The notes under the pieces are model-generated. The model was not told where the DNA came from. It searched no databases and saw only the letters and a list, made by a program, of their open reading frames with translations. Below, one piece after another: positions 1 to 7,719 of a stretch of 64,000 nt of DNA (positions are counted from its first letter, which is position 1; every line of letters begins with the position of its first letter). Both the position numbers and the translations under genes were made by a program. The stretch spans positions 1 to 64,000 of the forward strand of contig JADKFE010000025.1 in the NCBI GenBank assembly GCA_016717595.1, read 5' to 3'. The DNA comes from Deltaproteobacteria bacterium. Its GTDB lineage: Bacteria; Myxococcota_A; UBA796; CAJQPC01.

Positions 1-402
1 GCGTTCGACCGCATGGAGCAAGGCGACTCCCTCGCCCGCCTCCCCGAGCGCCGCCTTCGCCGCTACCTGCTGTGGTCGCTGCAGCGGGCGCGCGCCGAGC
101 AGGTCCACAGCCCAGAGGCTCTGGACACCCTGCTCGGCGAGCGCCTCGTCGTCGAGCTCGCCCCCCTCGCCGGGCGCCTCGACGCCCGCGGCGACAAGCT
201 CGTGCACCCCGAACAAGACGACCCCCAGCTCTTCGTGGCCCTGGGCGGCGTGCTCCTCCGGAAGCCCAAGCTCGCCGAGAGCTTCGTCCCCGCGCGCCTG
301 GTCGGCCTCACCCGCTCGCTCCAGCTCGACGCCCTGCGGGATCACCTCCGCGCCGTCGTCGAGGAGCACGCCGCCGTGCTCACCGCCTGGGAGGCCTCGT
401 GA
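1..402 (+). CDS. C-terminal part of a hypothetical protein (5' truncated by window edge)
   Basis: The frame is open from the first base (Ala-Phe-Asp-Arg before the first Met at 13), so the true start is probably upstream of the window. The visible part, about 133 residues, is rich in Leu, Arg and Glu and looks mostly helical. It contains no membrane segment, signal peptide or Cys. I recognise no family. The stop is TGA at 400-402, and the convergent sigma-like gene ends 13 bases further on. The ATG at 13 could be a genuine start but has no clear ribosome binding site in the few bases visible. Confidence 0.55.
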   Translation, partial: AFDRMEQGDSLARLPERRLRRYLLWSLQRARAEQVHSPEALDTLLGERLVVELAPLAGRLDARGDKLVHPEQDDPQLFVALGGVLLRKPKLAESFVPARLVGLTRSLQLDALRDHLRAVVEEHAAVLTAWEAS

Positions 403-415
403 GCCCCCCAGGCGA

Positions 416-913
416 TCAGCCCTCCAGCAGCCGGTCCAAGAACAGGTTCCAGGCGCGGTTGAGCCGGGCTCGGGTGAGGCCGTGGCGGGCGGCGACCACC
501 CCGTCGGGGTCGCCGGTCTCCATCTTGTTCAGCAGCGCGCGGCGCAGCGCGTCGGCCTGGGACTTGCCGTGCTCGGCGATGGCGCCCTCAAAGTGGCTCA
601 GCCAGCGGGACGCCGAGACCACGACGTCTTGGGAGGCCGCCTGCTGCAGCGAGCGCTCCTCGACCAAGGCCAGGGACTGGTTGAACCGCCGCGCGTGGCC
701 ACGAAACACGCCCCGAAGCCGCCGCCAGGCGATGGTGTAGAGCAGGCCGCACAGCGAGCCCAAGGCGGGCCGGGGGCGGCTGTACACCACCACGAGGGCG
801 TCGGAGAGGGCGTCTTCGACCTCCTGATCGCTGGCGTCAGGGAAAGAGCGCCCGAGCAGGCGGCTGAGGCGGGCGCGGGACTTGAAGAACTGATTGGCCA
901 TTTGATCATCCAC
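416..913 (-). CDS. Small sigma-70 (ECF-like) factor-like protein
   Basis: About 165 residues. The N-terminal half (roughly 10-76) resembles sigma-70 region 2: an acidic stretch with DQEVEDALSDAL, then SLCGLLYTIAWRRLRG, as in the region 2.1-2.4 helices that bind core polymerase and the -10 element. The last 35 residues (VVAARHGLTRARLNRAW) look like a region-4 helix-turn-helix. The length is typical of short ECF sigma factors. I place the start at GTG 913, because AAGGAG lies 6 bases upstream; ATG 901 is the alternative, and longer readings lack a binding site. No anti-sigma gene is adjacent. The upstream region carries repeated CGTAC motifs that could be autoregulatory. Sigma identity is inferred from pattern only; a non-sigma HTH regulator is possible. 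Confidence 0.6.
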   Translation of the reverse strand: MDDQMANQFFKSRARLSRLLGRSFPDASDQEVEDALSDALVVVYSRPRPALGSLCGLLYTIAWRRLRGVFRGHARRFNQSLALVEERSLQQAASQDVVVSASRWLSHFEGAIAEHGKSQADALRRALLNKMETGDPDGVVAARHGLTRARLNRAWNLFLDRLLEG

Positions 914-956
914 GGTGGACTCCTTGGGCTGAGGTCGGAGTCCAGTCTTAAATAGA

Positions 957-1004
957 ACGTACTTCTCGTACAAAATCTACTCACTATCGTACATTTTATA
1001 CGAT
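957..1004 (-). promoter_or_regulatory. Repeated CGTAC motifs upstream of the sigma-like gene
   Basis: An AT-rich island in GC-rich surroundings. CGTAC occurs at 958-962, 967-971 and 988-992. The last two belong to identical heptamers TCGTACA (966-972 and 987-993), whose starts are 21 bases, two helical turns, apart. ATCGTA (986-991) and TACGAT (999-1004) also form an inverted repeat. This is a plausible promoter or operator for the gene starting at 913; the role is inferred. Confidence 0.4.
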
Positions 1005-1143
1005 TCACACGACGAGGCTGAGCGAGCGCCGCCCGGCGGCTCCCTCCTTGATGAGAGGAGCGCCGAGAGGACGCTTGGCGCCTCACCGTCTGGACAGCCC
1101 GCTCCAATGAAACCGCAGCGCAGAGCGCCGGGCCCTCAGACCG

Positions 1144-1566
1144 TCACTCGGCGGGCAGCACCGTGGCCTGAAGCGGGATCTCGACCAGGGGCCGGTCTGG
1201 GTCGTTCGTCGCCAGCATCAGCGTGTCCAGCGCCGGGCCCGCCGTGGTGGCGTTCAAGAACACGGAGATCACGCGCTGGTCGTCCGCGCCCACCGAGAAG
1301 ACTGGCGGCCCGGCGGTGTACTGCTCAGCCACGGCGAGGCTGAGGTGAATCTCGAGGTCGAGCTGCCCCGCGTTTCGTAGGGTGAGGGGCGCCTCAAGCC
1401 GGGCGCCCTCCAGGGGCTCGCCAAAATCTAAGGCCGCCGGGGACACCTCAAGCTGAGGCTCCCAGGGCAGAGAGGTGTCGAGGGTGTACGGCAGCGGCGT
1501 CAAGCAGCCCGCGCCGAGCGCGACCGCCAAGGTGAGGAGCCCGATCGAGGTGTTGACCCACCTCAC
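1144..1566 (-). CDS. Lipoprotein with ASH/choice-of-anchor-D-like domain
   Basis: About 140 residues. The signal peptide ends in a lipobox (LGAGC, Cys21), so the product is probably an envelope lipoprotein. The remainder is one immunoglobulin-like beta domain with the hallmarks of the ASPM/SPD-2/Hydin or choice-of-anchor-D type: SPAALDFG near the start, then TLRNAG and a closing ATNDPDRP...IPLQA strand. The start is GTG at 1566, and the GTGA overlaps the stop of the upstream Nfu gene by four bases, suggesting translational coupling. A link between this lipoprotein and Fe-S assembly is not obvious; the overlap may just reflect genome compactness. Confidence 0.7.
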   Translation of the reverse strand: MRWVNTSIGLLTLAVALGAGCLTPLPYTLDTSLPWEPQLEVSPAALDFGEPLEGARLEAPLTLRNAGQLDLEIHLSLAVAEQYTAGPPVFSVGADDQRVISVFLNATTAGPALDTLMLATNDPDRPLVEIPLQATVLPAE

Positions 1567-2120
1567 ACCTGAATGACCCCGCTCACATCAGGGAACTCTT
1601 CAGTGATCATTCGCTCGATGCCGAAGGCCAAGGTGGCCGTAGACGACGGGCACGACGAGCAGGAGCCGATGAGGCGGATCTGCACGACGCTCTCGGGGGT
1701 GAGGCCGACGAACTGCACGTCGCCGCCGTCTTGGGCCACGGCGGGGCGGATCTCCTCGTCGATGAGCCGGGAGATCTGCGCGGCGAGGGGCGAGGACGTG
1801 TCGAGGGACTCGACGGACTCGACGAGGCTCACCGCGGGCTCACCCGAGGCGAGGTGCTCGCGGATGAGCGCCTTGATCGACGGGACCAGCTCGGGCCAAG
1901 ACGTCTCGGACACCTTGTTCACGGTGACAAAACGAGAGGTGACGAGCACCTGACGCACACCGGCGAGGGAGAACAGGCGGCGGGGCAGGGCCGAGTCGGC
2001 GGCGGACTCCGGCGACGTGAACTCGAAGGTGCCGCGGGCCACGAAGGGCTCACCGACCTTAAACATCAAGGCGTCGGGGTTTGGGGTCGGGAGGGTATCG
2101 ACGGAGATCTCAGGTTCCAT
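1563..2120 (-). CDS. NfuA-type Fe-S cluster scaffold/carrier protein
   Basis: 185 residues with two domains: an N-terminal Nfu_N-like domain (about 5-92, TPNPDALMF motif) and a C-terminal NifU-like domain (about 112-185). The latter carries the CxxC pair that holds a bridging [4Fe-4S] cluster (GSCSSCPSS, Cys154 and Cys157). Such proteins carry clusters to apo-enzymes in the cytoplasm. The start ATG at 2120 has AGGAG five bases upstream. The gene is first in a two-gene unit with the lipoprotein that follows. No isc or suf genes are visible in the window. Family assignment is secure; the client proteins are unknown. Confidence 0.9.
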   Translation of the reverse strand: MEPEISVDTLPTPNPDALMFKVGEPFVARGTFEFTSPESAADSALPRRLFSLAGVRQVLVTSRFVTVNKVSETSWPELVPSIKALIREHLASGEPAVSLVESVESLDTSSPLAAQISRLIDEEIRPAVAQDGGDVQFVGLTPESVVQIRLIGSCSSCPSSTATLAFGIERMITEEFPDVSGVIQV

Positions 2121-2299
2121 CAGGGCTCCTGGACTAGACTCAGCTTGTATGCCACGGCGCGGCGAAGAGGGTCGCGACGAGAGGCCCCCTTAACCCGGGC
2201 TGGGAGGCGGCGCCTGCTTCGATTGACGCGGGGAGCGGGTTAGGGTTTCGCCGTCGCCCCCGATCCCTCCCCAGCTCGCCCCTTCTCGTCGAGGCCCCG

Positions 2300-3250
2300 A
2301 TGCCCCAGGTTCAGCTCACGCGCGGTGAGGTCGTCGAGTCTTCCCACCCCTTCTCCGCCGTCGTGGTGCACGACGGTCAGCTCACCCAGACCTGGGGCGA
2401 CGACGTGCACGCCGCCTGGCGCAGCGCCGCCAAGCCGTTCCAGCTCTGGTGCGCCCTGGAGGCCTTGGGTGACCCGGCGCTCTCCCCCGCTGAGCTGGCC
2501 ATCGGCGCGGCCTCCCACGCCGGTCAGCCCGGCCACGTCGCCCAGGTGCGCGCCTTGCTCCAGCGTTTTGGTGTGGAGGAGTCGCGCCTGAGCTGCGGCG
2601 GGCACCTGCCCCTGAACGTGAGCGCCGCCGAGGCCATGCTCCGCGCCGGGGAGCCCTTCGGCCCGATTCACAACAACTGCTCCGGCAAACACACCTTCAT
2701 GCTCGCGGCCTGCGACGCCCAAGGCTGGACGGGCGACTACCGACGCGCCGACCACCCGCTCCAGCGCCGTGTTCAGGAGACCTTGACCGCCTGGTGCGGC
2801 GAGGCCCCGCGCCTGGGCGTAGACGGCTGCTCGGTGCCCACGTTCTTGATGCCGATCTCGGCCTTCGGGCGGGCGTGGTCGGCCTTGGCCCGGGCGATGC
2901 ACGACGACGGCGACCCCCGCCTGGGCCGCATCGGCCGGGCGATGGCGGCGAACCCCTGGATGTTCAGCGGCGACGACCGCATCGACCTGGACATGATGCG
3001 CGGCGCCCAGGAGCCCATGCTCGTCAAGATCGGCGCCGCCGCGCTGTACAACGTCGCCCTGCCCAACCGCGGCCTCGGCCTCACCGTGAAGATTCACTCG
3101 GGCGTCGAGGCGGCCTTGCCCCTGGCGGTTGAGGCCGCCCTCGCGCGCTTCGCCCCCGGCGCCTGGGCTCGCCCCGAGGGCTTCGAGCGGTACACCGTCG
3201 TGCGCAGCGTGCTGGGCGCCCCCGTGGGCGAAGCGCGGCTCGTTCTCTGA
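2300..3250 (+). CDS. Asparaginase (asparaginase II family)
   Basis: 316 residues, a normal length for the thermolabile/asparaginase-II family (PF06089), which hydrolyses L-asparagine to aspartate and ammonia and is unrelated to E. coli AnsA/AnsB. Family motifs are present in order: RGEVVESSHP near the N-terminus, WRSAAKPFQ (about 40), ASHAGQ (about 75), CSGKHTFML (about 130) and GVDGCSVPTF (about 175). There is no signal peptide, so it is probably cytoplasmic. The gene is transcribed divergently from nfu, with a 180-base gap, and is followed closely by the methyltransferase/MTHFR gene. The start ATG at 2300 follows a weak Shine-Dalgarno region. Confidence 0.87.
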   Translation: MPQVQLTRGEVVESSHPFSAVVVHDGQLTQTWGDDVHAAWRSAAKPFQLWCALEALGDPALSPAELAIGAASHAGQPGHVAQVRALLQRFGVEESRLSCGGHLPLNVSAAEAMLRAGEPFGPIHNNCSGKHTFMLAACDAQGWTGDYRRADHPLQRRVQETLTAWCGEAPRLGVDGCSVPTFLMPISAFGRAWSALARAMHDDGDPRLGRIGRAMAANPWMFSGDDRIDLDMMRGAQEPMLVKIGAAALYNVALPNRGLGLTVKIHSGVEAALPLAVEAALARFAPGAWARPEGFERYTVVRSVLGAPVGEARLVL

Positions 3251-3317
3251 CCCCGATTGGACCTAGGGCGCCCTCTGGTCTACGATACCCATCCCCAGGA
3301 CGGCGACGGAGACTCCA

Positions 3318-5264
3318 GTGGACTTCAGGACACGGCTCGGCAAGCGGGTGCTGCTCCTCGACGGGGCGCTCGGCACAGAGTTTTACAGCCGCGGCGTGTT
3401 CATCAACCGCTGCTACGACGAGCTAAACCTCACCTCCCCCGAGCTCGTGCGCGCCGTGCACCGCGACTATGTCGCCGCCGGCGCCGACCTCATCACCACA
3501 AACACCTTCGGCGCGAACCGGGTGCGGCTCCAGCCCTTCGGCCTCGACGCCCGCATGATCGACATCAACCGCGCCGGGGTGCGCCTCGCCCGGGAGTGCG
3601 CGGGCTCAAAAGCGATGGTCGCCGGGAGCATCGGCCCCACGGGCGCCCGGCTCACGCCGGTGGGTCGCCTCGCGCCGGGGGAGGCCTACGTCGCCTTCCG
3701 GGAGCAGGCCCGGGTGCTCGACGAGGAGGGCGTAGACCTCTTCTTGTTGGAGACCTTCACCACCTTGGCCGAGCTGTGGCAGGCCGTTCGCGCCGTGCGC
3801 ACCGTGGCCAAACACACGCCGATCGTCACCTGCCTCTCGTTCAACTACGACACCCGCGGCGAGCTCGTCGAGGGCGAAGACCCGGCCCACGCCGCGCGCA
3901 TCATGTCCGAGTGGGGTGTTGACGCCTTGGGCGTCAACTGCTCGAACGGCCCCCGCGTGGTGCTCGACGTCATCGAGAAGATGGCCAAAGAGACGAGCGT
4001 GCCGCTCATCGCCAGCCCCAACGCCGGGCTGCCCCAGGTGGTCGAGGGCCGCACGCTGTACCTCGCCGCGCCGGAGTACATGGCCGAGTACGCCCGGCGG
4101 ATGGTGCAAAAAGGCGCGCTCATCGTCGGCGGCTGCTGCGGCACGACGCCGTCGATGATCCGCGAGATGCGCAGCTACGTCCGCTCGATCATGCCCGTTC
4201 AGCGCGCCGTCACCGCCGAGGACACCCCCAGCGTCGAGCCCCTGGTCACCTCCGCCGACGCCGCCCCCGCCGCCGAGCCCGGCCTGGCCCCGGTGCCCGT
4301 CGCCCAGCGCAGCGCCTTCGCCAAGAAGGTGAGCGAGGGCCGCTTCTGCGTCTCGGTGGAGCTTGACCCCCCCCGTGGCCTCGACCCCGCGAAGTCCCTA
4401 GACGGCGCGGCCTTCCTCTACGATCACGGCATCGACGTGATCAACATCGCCGATGGCCCCCGCGCCGTGGCCCGCATGGGCCCCATGGCCATGGCCCAGC
4501 TCGCCCGCCAGCGCTGCGGCATCGAGTCGGTCATCCACTACTGCTGCCGCGACCGCAACCTCTTGGGCATGCAGATGGACCTGCTCGGCGCCCACGCCTT
4601 GGGCATGCACAACGTCCTGGCCGTCACCGGCGACCCCCCGAAGATGGGCACCTACCCCAACGCCACCGCCGTCTTCGACATCGACAGCATCGGGCTCATC
4701 AACTCTCTGCGCCTGCTCAACCGGGGCCTCGACTTCTCCGGGCGGCCCATGGAGGGGCAGACCCACTTCTTCATCGGCGCGGGCTGCAACCCCGCCCATG
4801 TGGAGCTGGAGCGGGAGGTGGCGCGGTACGGCGAGAAGATCGCCGCCGGGGCCGAGTTCTTCTTCTCCCAGCCGATCTACGATCCCGACGTGCTCAACCG
4901 CTTCTTTGAGCTCACCGACAAGTTCCCCAAGCGCCCGTTCTTTGTGGGCATCTTGCCCCTGGCCTCGGTGAAGAACGCCGAGTTTTTACACAACGAGGTC
5001 CCCGGCATGCAGGTGCCCGAGCGTGTGCTCAACCGCCTACGCGCCGCCGACACCCGCCAAGACCAGCGCCGCGTCGGCGTGCAGATCGCCCGGGAGTCCC
5101 TCGCCGAGGCCTACGCCCACCCCCGCGTGAAAGGCGCCTACATCTACCCGCCGTTTGGCAGCTACGAGGCCGTGCTCAAGGTGATCGAGGCCGTGCCGGA
5201 GCTGAAGGATCGGGTGGCGGAGGCGAAGGAGCGCATCGCCTCGGGCACGCCGAAGGAGGCTTAG
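3318..5264 (+). CDS. Bifunctional homocysteine S-methyltransferase / methylenetetrahydrofolate reductase
   Basis: 648 residues with two fused enzymes, as in Bacillus YitJ. Residues 1-290 form a homocysteine methyltransferase barrel: the start has LLLDGALGTEF, and the zinc ligands are Cys208 (GVNCSNGP), Cys273 and Cys274 (GGCCGTTP). Residues about 335-640 form a methylenetetrahydrofolate reductase barrel (FAD, NAD(P)H) with SVELDPPRG, VTGDPPK and FFFSQPIYD motifs. A Pro/Ala-rich linker joins them. Together they would reduce methylene-THF and methylate homocysteine, supporting methionine synthesis. The start is GTG 3318 with GGAG seven bases upstream. The stop overlaps the convergent arsH stop by three bases (TTAG). 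Confidence 0.93.
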   Translation: MDFRTRLGKRVLLLDGALGTEFYSRGVFINRCYDELNLTSPELVRAVHRDYVAAGADLITTNTFGANRVRLQPFGLDARMIDINRAGVRLARECAGSKAMVAGSIGPTGARLTPVGRLAPGEAYVAFREQARVLDEEGVDLFLLETFTTLAELWQAVRAVRTVAKHTPIVTCLSFNYDTRGELVEGEDPAHAARIMSEWGVDALGVNCSNGPRVVLDVIEKMAKETSVPLIASPNAGLPQVVEGRTLYLAAPEYMAEYARRMVQKGALIVGGCCGTTPSMIREMRSYVRSIMPVQRAVTAEDTPSVEPLVTSADAAPAAEPGLAPVPVAQRSAFAKKVSEGRFCVSVELDPPRGLDPAKSLDGAAFLYDHGIDVINIADGPRAVARMGPMAMAQLARQRCGIESVIHYCCRDRNLLGMQMDLLGAHALGMHNVLAVTGDPPKMGTYPNATAVFDIDSIGLINSLRLLNRGLDFSGRPMEGQTHFFIGAGCNPAHVELEREVARYGEKIAAGAEFFFSQPIYDPDVLNRFFELTDKFPKRPFFVGILPLASVKNAEFLHNEVPGMQVPERVLNRLRAADTRQDQRRVGVQIARESLAEAYAHPRVKGAYIYPPFGSYEAVLKVIEAVPELKDRVAEAKERIASGTPKEA

Positions 5265-5788
5265 AGGCCCGCTTTGCCCAGGCGATCTTGAGGGCGCCCC
5301 TCGTCTCGGGCGGCCTGGATCGCGGCCTTGGCCGCCGCCTCGCGGCGCTCGCTGTAGCGGTCGACGAGCACGTCCGCGTAGTCCCGGGTGAGCAGCGTGA
5401 AGCGGTAGAGCTCCTCCATCACGTCCACCACGCGGTCACGAAGCTCGGAGTCCTTCATGCGGCCGTCGTCGTGGAACTCTTGCCAGGCCTTGGGCACGCT
5501 CGACTGGTTGGGGATGGTGATCATGCGCATCCACCGGCCCAGCACACGCAGGCTGTTCACGGCGTTGAACGACTGGCTGCCGCCGCTCACCTGCATGACC
5601 GCCAGCGTGCGGCCTTGGGTGGGGCGCACGGCGCCGACGTTCAGCGGGATCCAGTCGAGCTGGTTCTTCATCACGCCGCTGAGGTTCCCGTGAAGCTCGG
5701 GGCTCGACCACACCTGCCCCTCGCTCCAGGTCGAGAGCTCGCGTAGCTCCAGCACCTTGGGGTGATCTTCGTGGGCCGGGCCCTTCAT
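5261..5788 (-). CDS. arsH: ArsH-like NADPH-dependent FMN reductase, C-terminal part (frameshifted)
   Basis: This frame holds the bulk of an ArsH flavoprotein: DHPKV, STWSEGQVWSSPE, MKNQLDWIPL, GAVRPTQGRTLAVMQVSGG and WMRMITIPNQSS are all family signatures. ArsH oxidises methylarsenite or acts as an NADPH:FMN oxidoreductase or quinone reductase in the cytoplasm. The N-terminal part lies in another frame (5785-5994). The two join if the A5 run at 5818-5822 is read as A6, restoring FFHPHELPMKG. The ATG near 5788 is therefore internal, not a real start. No arsenic resistance genes are adjacent. The break is probably a sequencing error in a homopolymer. Confidence 0.85.
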   Translation of the reverse strand: MKGPAHEDHPKVLELRELSTWSEGQVWSSPELHGNLSGVMKNQLDWIPLNVGAVRPTQGRTLAVMQVSGGSQSFNAVNSLRVLGRWMRMITIPNQSSVPKAWQEFHDDGRMKDSELRDRVVDVMEELYRFTLLTRDYADVLVDRYSERREAAAKAAIQAARDEGRPQDRLGKAGL

Positions 5789-5994
5789 CGGCAGCTCATG
5801 CGGGTGGAAAAACGCACCTCGGCGCCCAAACCCGCCATCACCCGGGCGGCCTCTTCAGCGAGCAGGCGGCTGAACGAGCGCTCTCGTAAGGATCCGTAGA
5901 GGAACAGGATCCGCGGCGGGTGCGTTGAGCGAGGCTGCTCGGGCAGGGGCGGGACGACGAGGGGTGGAGGGGCGCCATCATGCCAGCTCGCCAT
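5785..5994 (-). CDS. arsH: ArsH-like FMN reductase, N-terminal part (frameshifted)
   Basis: This is the start of the ArsH-like protein: a Pro-rich leader, then PPRILFLYGSLRERSFSRLL, the flavin-phosphate binding loop typical of ArsH, followed by AARVMAGLGAEVRF. After about residue 59 the frame is wrong and stops at 5785-5787. One missing base in the A5 run at 5818-5822 explains the switch into the next frame. The rebuilt protein would be about 245 residues, a normal ArsH length. The start ATG at 5994 is the first in frame with the conserved motif. Confidence 0.8.
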   Translation of the reverse strand: MASWHDGAPPPLVVPPLPEQPRSTHPPRILFLYGSLRERSFSRLLAEEAARVMAGLGAEVRFSTRMSCR

Positions 5995-6064
5995 GTTCGG
6001 CTCCGGGGGAGAGGGTTGTTTCGTCGTTTAACGAAATGACCTCCCCTCGGCAAGGCGCGCGGCT

Positions 6065-7693
6065 TCAGAGGCGGCACACGCTGGGGTGCTCAACGGCGCA
6101 GTCGTCGCTGCTCGTGGTGAAGCTGCGCTCGTTCCAGGTGCCGCAGCGCCCGCCGCTGCCGCCGCTGATCCACCAGTGCTCCTGCACGGGCCAGGTGTAG
6201 AAGAAGTACAGCGTCGCCTCCGCGCCTTGGGGGCCCGAGAGCGCCCCGCCAGACTCGGCGCAGTTGTCTTGGGCGGCGTCGTTGTCCCGGGGCCAGCGGC
6301 AGAACAGAAACACCTCGCCGTCGAGCTCGTGGGTCTGGCAGTCCTCACAGTCGGGGTGGTCGTCTACCCAGCCATCGGCGTCGTTGTCTACGCCGTCACA
6401 GACCTCGGCGGCGGCGGGGTGAATGGCCGGGTCGCCGTCGTGGGGGTCCACACACACCGTCGCGCCGTCGCCATCAGCGTCTGTGTCTTCTCCCCGAGCG
6501 CAGGCGATCCAGCTCTTGAGGAACTCATGCCGGGCGGGCACCCAGGCGCGCATGCGCTCAACCGTCTCTAAATGCTCCTTCACGCCCGTGGAGCGGGTTG
6601 GATCGGCCTCGATCAGCGGCAGAAGCTGGGCCTGCCAGGCGTCGATCTCACCGAGCACGATCTCCGGGTCCAAGAGCGTGTTGGCGTCCTCCAAGGCGTC
6701 GAGGAACTTGGGGCCCCACACGGGATCCTCCACCAGCCTCAAGAACTGGCGCTGCTCAAACAGGCCGAGGTTGTTGGGGTAACCCTCGATGGGGTCCGTG
6801 GTGTAGCCTTGCAGATCAAACGAGCCGTCGAGATCCCAGGGCACAAACAACAGGCCCCGGGCCGGGTGCTCGTAGAGGTAAAAGTTGTGGTTGCAGCACC
6901 AATAGCCATCATCGCTGCCCACGACGATCTCCAGGGCCCACGCCGCCAGCCACTCCTCCACCTCACCCAAGGCAGCCAGCTCATCGGGGCTGTACGCGCC
7001 AAGAAAATCATCGTTGAGCCCCAAGGCGGCCTCAGCGTTGGAGACGGCGTCGTAACCGTACTTCCACAGGGTGCCCGTGGCGTGGTGATCTCCAAACACA
7101 CGCTCCAACCACTCACGGTCGAGAAACTCGATGTTTGTGTACAGGCCATACAGCTCGCCGTTGATCACGAGCTGGGCGGAGTTGGCGCAGGCGCCGGGCA
7201 CCACGTCTTGGCGGCGAATGATCGACCACGCCACACGGTCGCGCAGAAACGTCGGCTCGTACCAGCTCGCGTCCAAGGCGAGCTTTCGTTGGCCATGAAA
7301 CCGACCGTCGGGGTTCACCTCGTTAAAGGCGATCACAAACTGCATCTTCTCGGTGAACCACGAGAAGCTGGGGTTGCCCTTGAGCCGCACCTGGGCGTCC
7401 TCGACCACCTCGTCGCCATAGCGGAACACCGCGGGGTGGTAATCTTTGCGACCGGCGGCGTAGTCGGCCTCGATGGCCGCCCAGTCTTCAGGCTGGATGT
7501 CGAGCTCAAAGACCGGCACCACGTCGGGATCGTAGAGATCGGCGCAGGGCTCGGCCACGAAGAGACCGCCGGGCACCTGCTCCACCACCCGCGGCGGCTC
7601 CTCCTCGGGCGCCACAGGTGTGGGCCCCGGCCCGGGGTCACAGGCGAGGATCAGCGGGAGGGCCCAGAGGCTTGAGCGGCGAGGGTGAAGCAT
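6065..7693 (-). CDS. Secreted CotH kinase-like lipoprotein with metal-binding motif and lectin-like tail
   Basis: 542 residues. The signal peptide ends LILAC, a lipobox. Residues about 60-400 are a CotH-type atypical kinase domain: VRLKGNPSFSWFTEK, FHGQRKLALDAS, LINGELYGLYTNIEFLD and the LFVPWDLDGSFD segment. CotH domains phosphorylate extracellular proteins in Bacillus. A short MopE-like unit follows (DTDADGDGATVC... AEVCDGVDNDADG). The last about 90 residues have Cys and Trp spacing like a small C-type lectin fold (FLFCRWPRDNDAAQDNC ... GGRCGTWNE ... CAVEHPSVC). It is last in a minus-strand set after the DUF1592 and DUF1552 genes. Substrate and lectin fold are inference. Confidence 0.83.
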   Translation of the reverse strand: MLHPRRSSLWALPLILACDPGPGPTPVAPEEEPPRVVEQVPGGLFVAEPCADLYDPDVVPVFELDIQPEDWAAIEADYAAGRKDYHPAVFRYGDEVVEDAQVRLKGNPSFSWFTEKMQFVIAFNEVNPDGRFHGQRKLALDASWYEPTFLRDRVAWSIIRRQDVVPGACANSAQLVINGELYGLYTNIEFLDREWLERVFGDHHATGTLWKYGYDAVSNAEAALGLNDDFLGAYSPDELAALGEVEEWLAAWALEIVVGSDDGYWCCNHNFYLYEHPARGLLFVPWDLDGSFDLQGYTTDPIEGYPNNLGLFEQRQFLRLVEDPVWGPKFLDALEDANTLLDPEIVLGEIDAWQAQLLPLIEADPTRSTGVKEHLETVERMRAWVPARHEFLKSWIACARGEDTDADGDGATVCVDPHDGDPAIHPAAAEVCDGVDNDADGWVDDHPDCEDCQTHELDGEVFLFCRWPRDNDAAQDNCAESGGALSGPQGAEATLYFFYTWPVQEHWWISGGSGGRCGTWNERSFTTSSDDCAVEHPSVCRL

Positions 7694-7719
7694 CCCCGCA
7701 GTCTATCGTGCGTCTGGGC

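Noticed and set aside
5785..5830. Programmed frameshifting in arsH
   Set aside because: ArsH is not known to need frameshifting, no stimulatory structure was seen, and many unrelated genes in this window break the same way.
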